A stretch of 64,000 bases of DNA from Sporosarcina sp. PTS2304 (GCF_003351785.1 NZ_CP031230.1:186001-250000), one strand, 5' to 3'. Positions 9,300 to 18,810 are shown, counted from the stretch's first letter. Notes: a model not told the origin generated them from the sequence alone. Numbers and translations are program-made.

Positions 9300-10580
9300 A
9301 TGTCAACAAGACAAGAACAAATTGCACAACTGGAAAAAAGCTGGGCCGAGGATAGCCGTTGGAAAGGGATCAAACGTAATTACACTGCTGAAGATGTAGT
9401 TAAACTAAGAGGTTCACTTCTAATTCAAAATACACTAGCTGAAAAAGGTGCTGCTCGCCTTTGGAAATCACTTCACGAAGAAGATTTCATCAATGCACTA
9501 GGTGCGTTAACGGGTAACCAAGCGGTTCAACAAGTTAAAGCTGGTCTAAAAGCAATCTACCTAAGCGGATGGCAAGTTGCTGCTGATGCAAACCTTGCAG
9601 GACAAATGTATCCTGACCAAAGTTTATATCCAGCGAACTCTGTACCTGCAGTTGTTAAGCGCATCAACCAAGCACTTCAACGTGCTGACCAAATCGATCA
9701 TGCAGAAGGTCGCGAAGACGAGTTCGACTGGTATGCACCAATCGTTGCAGATATGGAAGCTGGTTTTGGTGGTCCATTGAACGTATTCGAATTGATGAAA
9801 GGTATGATCGAAGCTGGTGCTGCTGGAGTTCACTTGGAAGACCAGTTAGCTTCTGAAAAGAAATGTGGACACTTGGGTGGTAAAGTACTTCTTCCGACTC
9901 AAAATGCAATCCGCAACCTATCTGCTGCACGTCTAGCTGCTGACGTTCTAGGCGTTGATACAGTAATCATCGCTCGTACAGATGCTGATGCTGCTGATAT
10001 GGTAACTAGCGACATCGATCCAGTAGATGCAGAGTTCTTAACAGGAGAGCGTACACCTGAAGGATTCTACAAATCTAAGCCAGGTATCAAACAAGCAATC
10101 GCACGTGGACTTGCTTATGCAGAGTATGCTGACCTAGTATGGTGTGAAACTTCTCACCCATCACTTGAAGAAGCTCAAGAATTCGCTGATGCAATTCACG
10201 CGAAATTCCCTGAAAAAATGCTTGCATACAACTGTTCACCATCATTCAACTGGAAAGCTAACTTGGATGAAGCAACAATCGAGAAGTACCAAGTTGAGCT
10301 TGGTAAAATGGGCTACAAGTTCCAGTTCGTAACACTTGCAGGTTTCCACACATTAAACCACAGCATGTTCGAATTGGCTCATGGTTACAAGACTCGCGGA
10401 ATGGGAGCTTACTCAGAGCTTCAGCAAGCTGAGTTCGATAACGAAGTTAAAGGATATACTGCTACTCGTCACCAGCGTGAAGTTGGAACAGGTTACTTTG
10501 ATGAAGTTGCACAAGTTATCTCTGAAGGTCAATCTTCAACAACAGCTATGTCAGGTTCAACTGAAACAGCACAGTTCTAA
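9300..10580 (+). CDS. aceA: Isocitrate lyase
   Basis: It cleaves isocitrate to glyoxylate and succinate, the first step of the glyoxylate shunt, in the cytoplasm. The 426-residue length is standard. The catalytic signature KKCGH (within [13 protein letters not shown]) is present, as are the metal-binding [13 protein letters not shown] region and YNCSPSFNW. The start is the ATG at 9300 after GGGAAGGTG with a 9-nt gap; an upstream in-frame TTG (9273) has no ribosome site. No malate synthase gene is adjacent; the next gene is a glyoxylate-type aminotransferase. Transcription is divergent from the LytTR regulator. Confidence 0.96.
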   Translation: MSTRQEQIAQLEKSWAEDSRWKGIKRNYTAEDVVKLRGSLLIQNTLAEKGAARLWKSLHEEDFINALGALTGNQAVQQVKAGLKAIYLSGWQVAADANLAGQMYPDQSLYPANSVPAVVKRINQALQRADQIDHAEGREDEFDWYAPIVADMEAGFGGPLNVFELMKGMIEAGAAGVHLEDQLASEKKCGHLGGKVLLPTQNAIRNLSAARLAADVLGVDTVIIARTDADAADMVTSDIDPVDAEFLTGERTPEGFYKSKPGIKQAIARGLAYAEYADLVWCETSHPSLEEAQEFADAIHAKFPEKMLAYNCSPSFNWKANLDEATIEKYQVELGKMGYKFQFVTLAGFHTLNHSMFELAHGYKTRGMGAYSELQQAEFDNEVKGYTATRHQREVGTGYFDEVAQVISEGQSSTTAMSGSTETAQF

Positions 10581-10699
10581 TAATAGTTTTATCGCTTTAC
10601 CGAATGTGACTTTGGGGAGAAAGTCTCGTTCGTTGAAACAAAGGGGTATTAATATGATAACGGGGTCACCTCATCTTTCCAGTAGATGTCGTGAAAAGT

Positions 10700-10742
10700 G
10701 GAAGGAAATTGGATGTACGTCCAATTTCCTTCTTTTCTTTTG
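10700..10742 (+). terminator. Terminator after aceA
   Basis: AAGGAAATTGGA pairs with TCCAATTTCCTT around a short loop, followed by CTTTTCTTTT. It lies 120 nt after the aceA stop and before the aminotransferase gene, so the two are probably separate transcripts. Confidence 0.8.
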
Positions 10743-10806
10743 TTTGAAAGTTTTTTCTATTTTGGCTATTATAATAGGTATGTAGAAGAATTGAAGGAGG
10801 AACCGA

Positions 10807-11979
10807 ATGATGATTAATGAAGAGATGTTATTAATTCCAGGACCTACACCAGTGGTAGATTCTATCTATCATGCGATGGCAAATGAAACGAGATCCCACA
10901 CAGATCCGCGTTTTGTGAAAATTTATAAACATACGATTGAACAAACAAGAGAAATATTTAACACAGATGGAGAAGTTTTCGTCGTAGCAGGTTCAGGTAC
11001 TATTGCGATGGAAATGGCGATTGTTAACACGATTGCAGAGGGGGAAAAGCTGCTAATCGTCAGTCATGGCTATTTCGGTGACCGCTTCATCAAGTTAGGA
11101 CAAGCGTTTGGAATTCAAGTAGACGTACTGCAAGCAGAATGGGGTCAACAAATTTCTACTGAAGAGCTTGATAAGAAGTTGTCGGAAGGGAATTATAAGG
11201 CAGTTACAGTAACTCATGCAGACACTTCAACAGGCGTAGCAACAGATCTGGATGCGGTTGTACCTGTCATTAAGAAGCATGGCGCATTAGTCATCGTAGA
11301 CGGTGTCTGTGCATCCACTGCAATGGATGAAGATATGACTAGAGAGTACGGAGGAGCGGGCAATACACTTGATATCGTACTGACAGGCTCTCAAAAGGCG
11401 ATAGGTGTTCCACCAGGTCTTGCACTCGTAGCGTTTAATCAGAAAGCATTGGACGCACGTGCAGCGATGGAGAGAGTCTCAGCGTACTATTGTGATATTA
11501 ACAACTGGATTCCCGTCATGCATGATTCATCTAAATACTTTGCGACGCCTGCCGTGAATTTAATCTATGCTTTAGAAGAAGGATTACGCATTGTGCTAGA
11601 AGAGGGGATTGAGGCGCGTATTACTAGACATATAGCCTTCGGACGTGCTGTTCGTCAAAGTCTTGCGGTCTTCGGCATGAAAGCATTGGCTTCAGAAGAA
11701 GTGGCAGCTCCTACACTAAGCTGTATTCTCTATCCTGAAGGTGTGGATGATGCGGAGTTCCGTGCAGCGATGGCGGATAAAGGAACCATTCTGTCTGGAT
11801 CGTTAGCACATTTGGCTGGTAAAGCATTCCGCATCGGTCATATGGGGAATACGACAGCGGATATGCTTGAGAAAGCAGTCATGCAAATTGGTGAAACATT
11901 ACAGGAAATGGGTCGTACAGTAGATTTATCGAAAGCGAAAGAAGTATTTAAAGAAGAAATTAATCAAGTAACCGTTTAA
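10807..11979 (+). CDS. Class V PLP aminotransferase (alanine/serine-glyoxylate type)
   Basis: This 390-residue enzyme belongs to the alanine-glyoxylate / serine-pyruvate / ureidoglycine-glyoxylate aminotransferase group. Visible features are LLIPGPTPV at the N-terminus, the AGSGTIAMEMA cofactor-phosphate region, VDGVCASTAMD with the PLP-ring aspartate, and GSQKAIGVPPG with the Schiff-base lysine. It probably transfers an amino group to glyoxylate, giving glycine. Its position right after isocitrate lyase, which makes glyoxylate, fits that reading. No uric-acid genes are nearby, which weakens a PucG-type role. AAGGAGG precedes ATG 10807 by 6 nt; ATG 10810 is equally possible. The exact amino donor is not readable from the sequence. 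Confidence 0.87.
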   Translation: MMINEEMLLIPGPTPVVDSIYHAMANETRSHTDPRFVKIYKHTIEQTREIFNTDGEVFVVAGSGTIAMEMAIVNTIAEGEKLLIVSHGYFGDRFIKLGQAFGIQVDVLQAEWGQQISTEELDKKLSEGNYKAVTVTHADTSTGVATDLDAVVPVIKKHGALVIVDGVCASTAMDEDMTREYGGAGNTLDIVLTGSQKAIGVPPGLALVAFNQKALDARAAMERVSAYYCDINNWIPVMHDSSKYFATPAVNLIYALEEGLRIVLEEGIEARITRHIAFGRAVRQSLAVFGMKALASEEVAAPTLSCILYPEGVDDAEFRAAMADKGTILSGSLAHLAGKAFRIGHMGNTTADMLEKAVMQIGETLQEMGRTVDLSKAKEVFKEEINQVTV

Positions 11980-11986
11980 TAAGTAA

Positions 11987-12027
11987 AGCCAGCAGGAGAA
12001 ATATTTCTCTTGCTGGCTCTTTTTTAT
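11987..12027. terminator. Bidirectional terminator between convergent genes
   Basis: AGCCAGCAGGAGAA pairs with TTCTCTTGCTGGCT, with one wobble/mismatch, and CTTTTTTATT follows. It serves the aminotransferase and probably the convergent 5'-nucleotidase gene. Confidence 0.87.
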
Positions 12028-14201
12028 TCTGCTTTCTTTACTTGTTTCGTATTATAAATGAAGTTAGAGATTAATTTAGCAGTCTGTTGACGAGTAGTGG
12101 AAGCGGTAGGCATATAGTGGCCTTTATCTCCATCAGCAATATCCAACTCAGCCATCATTGCAATTGCGTCTTTTGCTTCTTTTCCATAATCGCCTAAATC
12201 GTTGAATGGATTAGATGCAGTCGGAACATATGGTGTACCTGTATAGTTTTCATATGCGCGCTTAATCATTTGAGCGAATTGGGCACGTGTAACAGGTGCA
12301 TTTGGTTTGAATTGATCACCATACCCTTTAATAATTTCATGCGTATACGCAGCCGCAATTTCATGTTGCGTATCTACTGCATACTCATTCAAATCTTTGA
12401 ACGGCATAGTTGCAGATGAATCAACTGGTAACTCCAGTGCTCTAACGATAAAGGAAGTTGCTTGTGCTCTCGTTAACTGATCACCCGGCTTGAAAGTAGC
12501 AGTAGCTGTACTTAATAGATCACGGTAGTACAAATCTGAAATGTATGGATAAGCCCAACTATTCTCTTTTACATCTGTAAATGGAACTTTCGCCATAATA
12601 CGACCTTCGATACCTTTATCAATTGTTTTCAAAGATTTCAAGTGTTCTGCGAAGTTTTCCCAATCAGAAAAACCAGGCTCACTGACACGGCCAGCTTCGT
12701 ACGCTTTGCCGAGTGCTTCAAAGCCATCTCCACCACGCGCCGTAAAGACGTTAGTAGCCGCTTTGTACATTTGTGAATCTACTACTTCTTTACCGTCTAC
12801 TTCGAGTGAAACCACTCTGCTGCCTACTGGTTTTGAAGGGTCGAAAAGGAACTTCATTCCTGCGACATGTAAGAAGCCTCCTGATTCTTTCGGATATTCT
12901 TTAACAGAATGTTCAAATGTTGATTTAAGTTCGGCACCGCTTAGTTCCACGATCGCTAATGGATTTCCGAATGGTAAAACCGTTAACACTTCTCCGTACG
13001 TAACTTCTCCTTTATTGATGGACGAACGAATTCCTCCACCATTTTGGAAGGCGATTTTCACTGCGGGATCAATTTCTTTTGCTTTCTCCAACATACCATC
13101 TGTAATTAAGTTTCCTAGATTTGTTTCACCGGCACGAACTCCACCTAAATTACGTAGCCCGTTAAGGAATACTTTAGAAGTGGCGCCCACTGGACTTTCC
13201 ATACGTGTTTCCACTTGTTTTTTATAAGGTGCAAGAATTTCTGCAGCCCCTTCATCACGTGGAGCACCTTCACCACCAATTTGATGTAATTTTCCATCAT
13301 ACTTTGTGATAACACCATTTGCATCAAATTCTACGTCAAGCTGACCTAAAAATTTATTGTATTCATTGGCTTGTACAATTACTACCGGATTGGTGTCTTC
13401 ATTGATCACGTGTGGTGAAGGAAGTTTCGAGTGGGTATGTCCGCCAACAATAATATCAATTTCAGGAACGGCTTTTGCTAATTCTTGATCATTGTCAATT
13501 GCTTTATTATCGTCAAAGCCAATATGCGTCACAGCGATAATTTTATTGACTCCTGCTTTTTCGAAAGCTGAAACAGCCGCTTTAGCTTCTGCAATATAGT
13601 TAGTAAACGTTACTTTTTCAGGACTAGAAATATAGACAGTTTCTTCAGTAGTTAAACCGAGAATACCTATCTTTTCACCATTTACTTCTTTAATAATGCC
13701 GTTATAAATATGACCATTTTCAGGTGCATCGGTAATAGTTTTTGTTTGCGTCCCATCAAATAACGAGTCTTTTGAGAAATCGACATTTGCCGAAACGACA
13801 GGGAACTCTGCTGCTTTGATCATCTTTAAAAGTGAGCTGTGTCCATTTTCAGAACGTCCTAGGTCGAATTCGTGGTTTCCTAATGTCATCGCGTCATAGC
13901 CATAGTAGTTCATGAGTTTCATGTCTATTTCGCCTTCAAATTCATTGAAGTACAAAGTGCCTGAGAACACGTCTCCTGCGTCTAATAATAGGTTTGTCGG
14001 GTTGTCCTTCTTCAGTTGTTTTACGAGCGCTGCTTTTTCAGGTGCGTTTTCTACGTGAGCGTGTGTGTCATTCGAGTGAAGGACGGTTAATGAAAAGTTC
14101 TCTTTGGGTGTTTGTTCTGCTGATGCGATAGTTGGTGTGATTGATGCTGCCGAGAGGAGTAGGGCAGATGCTGTACTCCATTTAATAATTTTTTTCGTCA
14201 T
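12024..14201 (-). CDS. SLH-anchored 5'-nucleotidase/metallophosphoesterase (UshA/YfkN-like)
   Basis: This is a 725-residue exoprotein with a signal peptide ending ASAEQ. A calcineurin-like two-metal phosphoesterase domain (about 35-300) shows LHSNDTHAH, LDAGDVF, TLGNHEFD, VTHIGFD and GGHTHSKL. A 5'-nucleotidase C-terminal domain (about 335-515) contains FQNGGGIRSSI and VLPFGNPL. Three SLH repeats lie at about 540-715. It should release phosphate from extracellular nucleotides at the wall surface. A ribosome site AAGGTGG lies 9 nt before the ATG, and directly upstream of that is a run of 19 A on the coding strand. That run could alter promoter-to-RBS or leader length by slippage. The gene is transcribed alone. 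Confidence 0.93.
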   Translation of the reverse strand: MTKKIIKWSTASALLLSAASITPTIASAEQTPKENFSLTVLHSNDTHAHVENAPEKAALVKQLKKDNPTNLLLDAGDVFSGTLYFNEFEGEIDMKLMNYYGYDAMTLGNHEFDLGRSENGHSSLLKMIKAAEFPVVSANVDFSKDSLFDGTQTKTITDAPENGHIYNGIIKEVNGEKIGILGLTTEETVYISSPEKVTFTNYIAEAKAAVSAFEKAGVNKIIAVTHIGFDDNKAIDNDQELAKAVPEIDIIVGGHTHSKLPSPHVINEDTNPVVIVQANEYNKFLGQLDVEFDANGVITKYDGKLHQIGGEGAPRDEGAAEILAPYKKQVETRMESPVGATSKVFLNGLRNLGGVRAGETNLGNLITDGMLEKAKEIDPAVKIAFQNGGGIRSSINKGEVTYGEVLTVLPFGNPLAIVELSGAELKSTFEHSVKEYPKESGGFLHVAGMKFLFDPSKPVGSRVVSLEVDGKEVVDSQMYKAATNVFTARGGDGFEALGKAYEAGRVSEPGFSDWENFAEHLKSLKTIDKGIEGRIMAKVPFTDVKENSWAYPYISDLYYRDLLSTATATFKPGDQLTRAQATSFIVRALELPVDSSATMPFKDLNEYAVDTQHEIAAAYTHEIIKGYGDQFKPNAPVTRAQFAQMIKRAYENYTGTPYVPTASNPFNDLGDYGKEAKDAIAMMAELDIADGDKGHYMPTASTTRQQTAKLISNFIYNTKQVKKAE

Positions 14202-14215
14202 GTCGCATGGCCACC

Positions 14216-14234
14216 TTTTTTTTTTTTTTTTTTT
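14216..14234. repeat. 19-base homopolymer (T on +, A on coding strand)
   Basis: Nineteen consecutive T on the + strand lie immediately upstream of the ribosome site of the SLH 5'-nucleotidase gene. Tracts of this length are prone to strand slippage; they are also prone to sequencing error. Confidence 0.9.
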
Positions 14235-14379
14235 GAAAATACTAAAATTTGCAAGAGCTTATTGATAGTTTACCATTAAGGTAGTTAGAGGGCAATGTGA
14301 AGTGTTAGAACTATAAACTGTAAACTTCAGATAATTTGTAAGAGGTAGTGTAGGTTTCGTTAGAAAGAATAAGGGGAGT

Positions 14380-14490
14380 GAAAGACTAGTTGGTGCCGTT
14401 TCTTGTTTTGAAAGAGATTAGTTCATTGTTGTCACTGCGAAGCTCTAGGTAGGCGCCTTCGGTTAATGAGGATAGTTATAAATCGTCGTG
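14380..14490 (+). repeat. Fragment of dispersed repeat family C
   Basis: CACTGCGAAGCTCTAGGTAGGCGCCTTCG, followed by TTATAAATCGTCGTGA at a short distance, is related to CACTGCGGCGCTGGCGGTAGGCACCTTCG and TTACAAATCGTAGTTCA at 37.7 kb. Similarity is partial and the ends are approximate. Confidence 0.5.
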
Positions 14491-14505
14491 AGGCTAACTT
14501 GAAAT

Positions 14506-14560
14506 TTGCGCCTCCTCAGAAAAGCGTTCGGTTCTGCAGGGAGAATCCTAACATCTACTT
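14506..14560 (+). repeat. B-unit end remnant
   Basis: CCTCAGAAAAGCGTTCGG and then GGGAGAATCCT, followed by AACATCTACTT, match the outer end of B units elsewhere (CCTCAGGAAAGCGTCCGG and GGGAGAATCCTAACACGTAC). The other half is missing. The rest of the intergenic stretch 14235-14581 shows no gene. Confidence 0.7.
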
Positions 14561-14581
14561 CTCTAACTCTCCAAAAAGGAA

Positions 14582-14618
14582 ATAAAAAACCCTCTCGAAT
14601 AAAAATTCAAGAGGGGAA
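14582..14618 (-). terminator. Terminator of the SLH amidase gene
   Basis: On the minus strand, CCCTCTTGAAT pairs with ATTCGAGAGGG and is followed by TTTTTTATT, just after the stop codon of the amidase gene. Confidence 0.85.
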
Positions 14619-14623
14619 GGGAG

Positions 14624-16297
14624 TTATTGCTTACTATAATACTGATACAATCCTTGATAAATCGCATCTGCATAAATATTAGCATACGTCTCGCTAGTCA
14701 GCTTCTTAAAATCATCAGCATTCGACAAGAAACCGAGCTCTACAAGAACAGCTGCTACATTATTATTGCGAATTACGTAAAAACGATTATTCTTCACTCC
14801 ACGATCGACCATATTCGCCTTTTGAACGATATTACGCTGAATGAACGCTGCTAAATCACGACTTTCAGTAGCATTCACATTACTAGAAGAATCATAATAC
14901 GTTTCTGTTCCTTTTGCAGAAAATCCTGCAGAATTCACATGAATCGCTACAAATGCTTCTGCGTAATTATTTTTAGCAAATGTCGTACGAGCTTCCAATG
15001 AATAATATTTATCCGTAGAACGCGTCATCAACACTTTTGCACCAGCATTTTTTAATTTCGCTTCTAATTTCTTTGAAACGTTTAAAGTAATGGCTTTTTC
15101 TGTGTGACCTGCTTTACCCGTACCAGGATCATGTCCGCCATGTCCGGCATCTACAACAATGACACGGTCACGCAACGGATTACCTGTTTGGTTTAGCAAC
15201 TTCAAATACGTTTTATGAACATATCCCGTTGTGCTACCTGTGCGAATTTTAGCCCAGTAACCAGAAATAGAAAGAACTTCTACCTTTTGTCCAGTTTGTA
15301 ACTTACCTACTGTTGCCGCACTTGAGTTGCCTGCAGAACGAACGTTTAAGTTGTTAATAGTTACTCTACCCATCAACTTAGCGGGAGAGGGTGGTTTGAC
15401 TTCTGGTTTTGGTTGTACAGGTTTCACCGGCTTAGGAGGTGTTACTTGATCTAAATTGGTAGTGGTGAAGTATTCATGAACATACCCTTCGACACCCGCT
15501 ATATTGACTTTCAACCACACACCCGTACTACCGGTAACCTCTACTAGTGTTCCATTAGGCAATGCATCGATGATAGGTGCAGTTTCAGATGGAGCACTGC
15601 GCACATTCAATGGATCTTTGTCATCGCCTGTTTGTACTTTTACATATTTAACACTTGATTGTTGATCAGGCGCTTTTACTTTCAAAGCAAATTCTTTATC
15701 CAATGCGCGCGCGATAAATAATGCGAATTGGGAACGGCTCAGTTTAGATTGAGGCAAAAACTTCTTATTGTCGCCTTGTGTAATACCTGCATAATATAGT
15801 CCGTTAATGCGTTCTTTGTATTTATGATTAGCAACATCTGTTAATACTAACGGTTTTTGAGCTGTAATCTTTTCAGATAAGTTAAATGCGACAGATAAAG
15901 CATAAGCCATTTCTTCACGTTTAATTTCTTCATTTGGATTAAAGCGTCCATTACTGTTCAAAGTGAAGAATCCTTTTTGCAGAGCAATATTAGCGAACTT
16001 ATACTGCTCACTTGATGGATCCAAACCGTCAATTTTCATATTCACTAAAGGAATATTTTCGTTCCCAGTCGCAATGACGAGCATTTTCGCGACGTGTGAG
16101 CGTCTTAATTTTTCTTTTGGATTAAAGTTAGTAGTTTTGTTAACAATACCTTTTTCTGCTATGTAATGAACTTCTTTAAAATATTCTCGCTCGGCAGGGA
16201 CGTCGGAAAACTTAAAACTTGCAAGAGACTGGAGAGGTGAGAGCATTACAATTGTTAGCAACAGTAGAATAGTAGTTGCCCATTTAAAATGTTTCAT
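14624..16297 (-). CDS. SLH/SH3 N-acetylmuramoyl-L-alanine amidase
   Basis: This 557-residue autolysin cuts the amide bond between MurNAc and the stem peptide. The order is a signal peptide (to about 27, LQSLAS), three N-terminal SLH repeats (about 28-210), two bacterial SH3 domains (about 220-285 and 313-370, both with LNVRSA), and a C-terminal Amidase_3 domain (about 378-555). The zinc site is visible as VVDAGHGGHDPG, an EKAITL glutamate and FVAIHVNSA; the catalytic glutamate lies in VLVELGFLSN. An AAGGAGG ribosome site stands just before the ATG. It forms a same-strand pair with the upstream NlpC/P60-SLH gene but has its own terminator. Confidence 0.94.
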   Translation of the reverse strand: MKHFKWATTILLLLTIVMLSPLQSLASFKFSDVPAEREYFKEVHYIAEKGIVNKTTNFNPKEKLRRSHVAKMLVIATGNENIPLVNMKIDGLDPSSEQYKFANIALQKGFFTLNSNGRFNPNEEIKREEMAYALSVAFNLSEKITAQKPLVLTDVANHKYKERINGLYYAGITQGDNKKFLPQSKLSRSQFALFIARALDKEFALKVKAPDQQSSVKYVKVQTGDDKDPLNVRSAPSETAPIIDALPNGTLVEVTGSTGVWLKVNIAGVEGYVHEYFTTTNLDQVTPPKPVKPVQPKPEVKPPSPAKLMGRVTINNLNVRSAGNSSAATVGKLQTGQKVEVLSISGYWAKIRTGSTTGYVHKTYLKLLNQTGNPLRDRVIVVDAGHGGHDPGTGKAGHTEKAITLNVSKKLEAKLKNAGAKVLMTRSTDKYYSLEARTTFAKNNYAEAFVAIHVNSAGFSAKGTETYYDSSSNVNATESRDLAAFIQRNIVQKANMVDRGVKNNRFYVIRNNNVAAVLVELGFLSNADDFKKLTSETYANIYADAIYQGLYQYYSKQ

Positions 16298-16421
16298 GAG
16301 TTCCTCCTTAAATATAATGTATTACAAGACTCATAGGTTCATTTTACCAGTGTTGAAAAGTGATTACTAGTTGTTTCTTCTATAATTCACAAATTTATAA
16401 AATTCATTAATTTAATTCTTT

Positions 16422-16470
16422 ATAACCAAAAAATCGAATGTTCATAGAGAACATTCGATTTTTTGGTTAT
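16422..16470. terminator. Strong hairpin terminator of the NlpC/P60-SLH gene
   Basis: This is a near-perfect 22-bp inverted repeat, with arms starting ATAACCAAAAAATCGAATG and ending with its complement. The loop is 5 nt. On the minus strand it gives a GC-poor but very stable stem with internal T run, overlapping the stop codon. Confidence 0.8.
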
Positions 16471-17414
16471 TTAGTAATACTATTTATGAATGAATGTAAA
16501 TGTTTGATAGTTACTTTATCATCTAATCCATATTTACCGTCACCGTATCCACTAGTAACTTTGTTGTGATAAAGAGTGTTTATATAGTCGAAAGCCCAGT
16601 GATCTTTAGGAACATCTGTAAAGTTAGCTGGTGTAGATCCTTGTAATTCAAAAGCTTCTACTAGAACTTTAGCCATTTGGCCGCGAGTCAATTCTTTATT
16701 TGGATTGAAGTTCCCTTGGAAACCAGAGAAAATATTCGCTTCTGCCACAGCTGAAATTGCATGATAATGTGGATTTGACTCATCAACGTCTTTAAATGTT
16801 AAGTTAACAGTAGATTGATCAAGTCCTAGTGTGTCTGCAAGTTCTTGAGCAACTTCTGCACGTGTAGCGTAGATCACTTCTTTTACAGGTGATACTACCG
16901 CAACTTGTGTTTCAGTTTTCACAGGTTCTTGTTCTTTATCAATTGTCGTATCATTAGTATTTTCAGGTTCAAATTCGGTTACACGACGAGCGCCCATATA
17001 GCGACTTTTCCAATAGTATGGATCGTTTAGTGAAGATACCATAACCCCTTTGCTTACAGAAGCATGAATGAAGTTATTTGATCCTATGTATATTCCTACA
17101 TGCGAAACACCGCGACCTGATGTATTGAAGAAAACTAAATCTCCAACTTCTAAATTACTTTTTGAAACCGGTGACCCAACAGCAATCTGTTGACCAGTAG
17201 TTCGTGGCAATGAAACGCCTTCTTTATTGAACACATATTGTGTATATCCTGAACAATCAAACGCTCTAGGAGTTGTCCCGCCTAATAAATAAGGAGTTCC
17301 TAAATAGTTGCGAGCTGTGCTAATTAATGATGTTGGTGAGTTTGCGGACGCAAAATCTGGTGCGATGGATAAGAGTAAAAAACTCGCCAAGACCAGAGAC
17401 AATAGACGTTTCAT
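16467..17414 (-). CDS. NlpC/P60 peptidoglycan endopeptidase with C-terminal SLH repeats
   Basis: The 315-residue secreted protein has a signal peptide (ending FASA) and an NlpC/P60 domain (about 28-145). Catalytic residues are visible in AFDCSGYTQY (Cys), GVSHVGIYIG (His) and FIHAS (third residue). Two full SLH repeats and a divergent first one follow (about 185-315), including GNFNPNKELTRGQM and GDGKYGLDDKVT. These enzymes cut gamma-D-Glu-diaminoacid bonds in stem peptides. The catalytic domain is very like the SLH-less protein at 29.4 kb (shared GRGVSHVGIYIG), indicating duplication with gain or loss of the anchor. AAAGGGGAA lies before the start. Confidence 0.93.
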   Translation of the reverse strand: MKRLLSLVLASFLLLSIAPDFASANSPTSLISTARNYLGTPYLLGGTTPRAFDCSGYTQYVFNKEGVSLPRTTGQQIAVGSPVSKSNLEVGDLVFFNTSGRGVSHVGIYIGSNNFIHASVSKGVMVSSLNDPYYWKSRYMGARRVTEFEPENTNDTTIDKEQEPVKTETQVAVVSPVKEVIYATRAEVAQELADTLGLDQSTVNLTFKDVDESNPHYHAISAVAEANIFSGFQGNFNPNKELTRGQMAKVLVEAFELQGSTPANFTDVPKDHWAFDYINTLYHNKVTSGYGDGKYGLDDKVTIKHLHSFINSITK

Positions 17415-17706
17415 GCTGTTCTCAAATTCCCCTTTCGCACAATCAGTGTTGTGCTTTGTAATCTAGGAATATATTAGCACTTATAAACATGAGAATTGTT
17501 ACATTTATATTACAAGAGGATTACACGGGATACTAGATTTGAAATGTTAGTAAAAACTCCTATACAGTAGTTTCAATAGGGTGAATATCGCGAAAAATCA
17601 GTTACCTATTATTGCGACTTTCTATCTGCGCTGTTTATGGTATAATCATTCAACGTATAAAAGAGCGGACCTATTCATATGGAAAGCTATAAAGGATGAG
17701 TTATAA

Positions 17707-18810
17707 GTGACAAAAGTAATAGTCTTTAGTAATATGTATCCTGCTGCGCAACATCCGACTTACGGGATATTCGTAAAAAATCAAGTTGATTTACTTAAAA
17801 ATAGTGGCTATGACGTAAAAGTGATCGCGATTCATGAACCAGGAAAAGGCAAGTTCGAAAAAATAACGAAGTATCTTTCATGGGGGATACATTCTCTATC
17901 TTATTTAATGAAACATAGAAAATCTATAAGCATGACACATGCACACTATGCATTTCCAACCGGTATGATTTCACTAATAGGAAAAAAATTATTCAATATT
18001 CCTTATGTAGTAACCGTTCATGGTGGAGATTTAGATAAGATGGCTAAAAAGAGCGCGAGAATTGCGAAGTATACTAAAAGTATTCTGCAAGGTGCTTCTC
18101 AAGTAATAACGGTAGGAGAAAAGTTGCGCAACGATGTGATTGAAGATTACGGGGTAGCTCCGCAATTTGTCGAGGTTATGAGTATGGGCGTTGACACAAA
18201 CGTTTTTAAACCGATGGGTCAAGAAGAGGTTCGACTTCTATTAAACGTACCTCTTAATGAACAGGTACTAATTTATGTAGGGAATGTGATTGAAGCAAAA
18301 GGGATTATTGAATTACTCGATGCATACAAACAGCTAAAAGAGACGTATGAAGATCTTCTACTATATATAATAGGTTCTCAGAAAGATCAGCGCTTTGTTG
18401 AAATAGTGAAAGAGAAAATTGCCAGCGAAGCAATATCGGGTGTAGAGTTTAAAGATCCGGTAAGTCAACAAGAACTAGCAAAGTGGATGGCAGCAACCGA
18501 TGTTCTTGCATTGCCATCCTACCAGGAAGGGTTCGGATTGGTCGCATTAGAAGCTCTTTCCTCAGGCGCAAAAGTGGTTGCGACGAACGTTGGCGGGCTT
18601 CCTTATTTATTGAAAGATGGAGTTGGCATCCTCGTTGAGCCGCGTAGTGCTGTTTCACTTGCAGAAGGGATAGCTCATGCTCTGTCGAATGAAGTGACTC
18701 GATCACAACATGACATCACCCAACAAGTGATTCAGCAACATTCTTCTGAAGTGATCGTCAAAAGATTGGGCGAGATCTATCAGAAGAATGGAAAGGGAAC
18801 TTTGAAATGA
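17707..18810 (+). CDS. GT-B family 4 glycosyltransferase
   Basis: The 367-residue cytoplasmic glycosyltransferase belongs to the GT4 group. Features are an N-terminal acceptor half with GIFVKNQVDLL and THAHYAFPTG, VVTVHGGD, and the C-terminal donor-binding half with VLIYVGNVIEAKGI. The EX7E-type signature region is LPSYQEGFGLVALEAL, followed by ATNVGGLPYLL. It transfers a sugar from a nucleotide donor to a glycan or lipid carrier; donor and acceptor are unknown. The GTG start is preceded by AAAGGATGA. It overlaps the next gene, a MurJ-type flippase, by 4 nt (ATGA), so the two are translationally coupled. The pairing suggests that both handle one lipid-linked polymer. Confidence 0.9.
   Translation: MTKVIVFSNMYPAAQHPTYGIFVKNQVDLLKNSGYDVKVIAIHEPGKGKFEKITKYLSWGIHSLSYLMKHRKSISMTHAHYAFPTGMISLIGKKLFNIPYVVTVHGGDLDKMAKKSARIAKYTKSILQGASQVITVGEKLRNDVIEDYGVAPQFVEVMSMGVDTNVFKPMGQEEVRLLLNVPLNEQVLIYVGNVIEAKGIIELLDAYKQLKETYEDLLLYIIGSQKDQRFVEIVKEKIASEAISGVEFKDPVSQQELAKWMAATDVLALPSYQEGFGLVALEALSSGAKVVATNVGGLPYLLKDGVGILVEPRSAVSLAEGIAHALSNEVTRSQHDITQQVIQQHSSEVIVKRLGEIYQKNGKGTLK

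Noticed and set aside
12706-13227. 173-residue + strand ORF opposite the 5'-nucleotidase gene
   Set aside because: It is the antisense shadow of a well-conserved coding region with no ribosome site or family resemblance.
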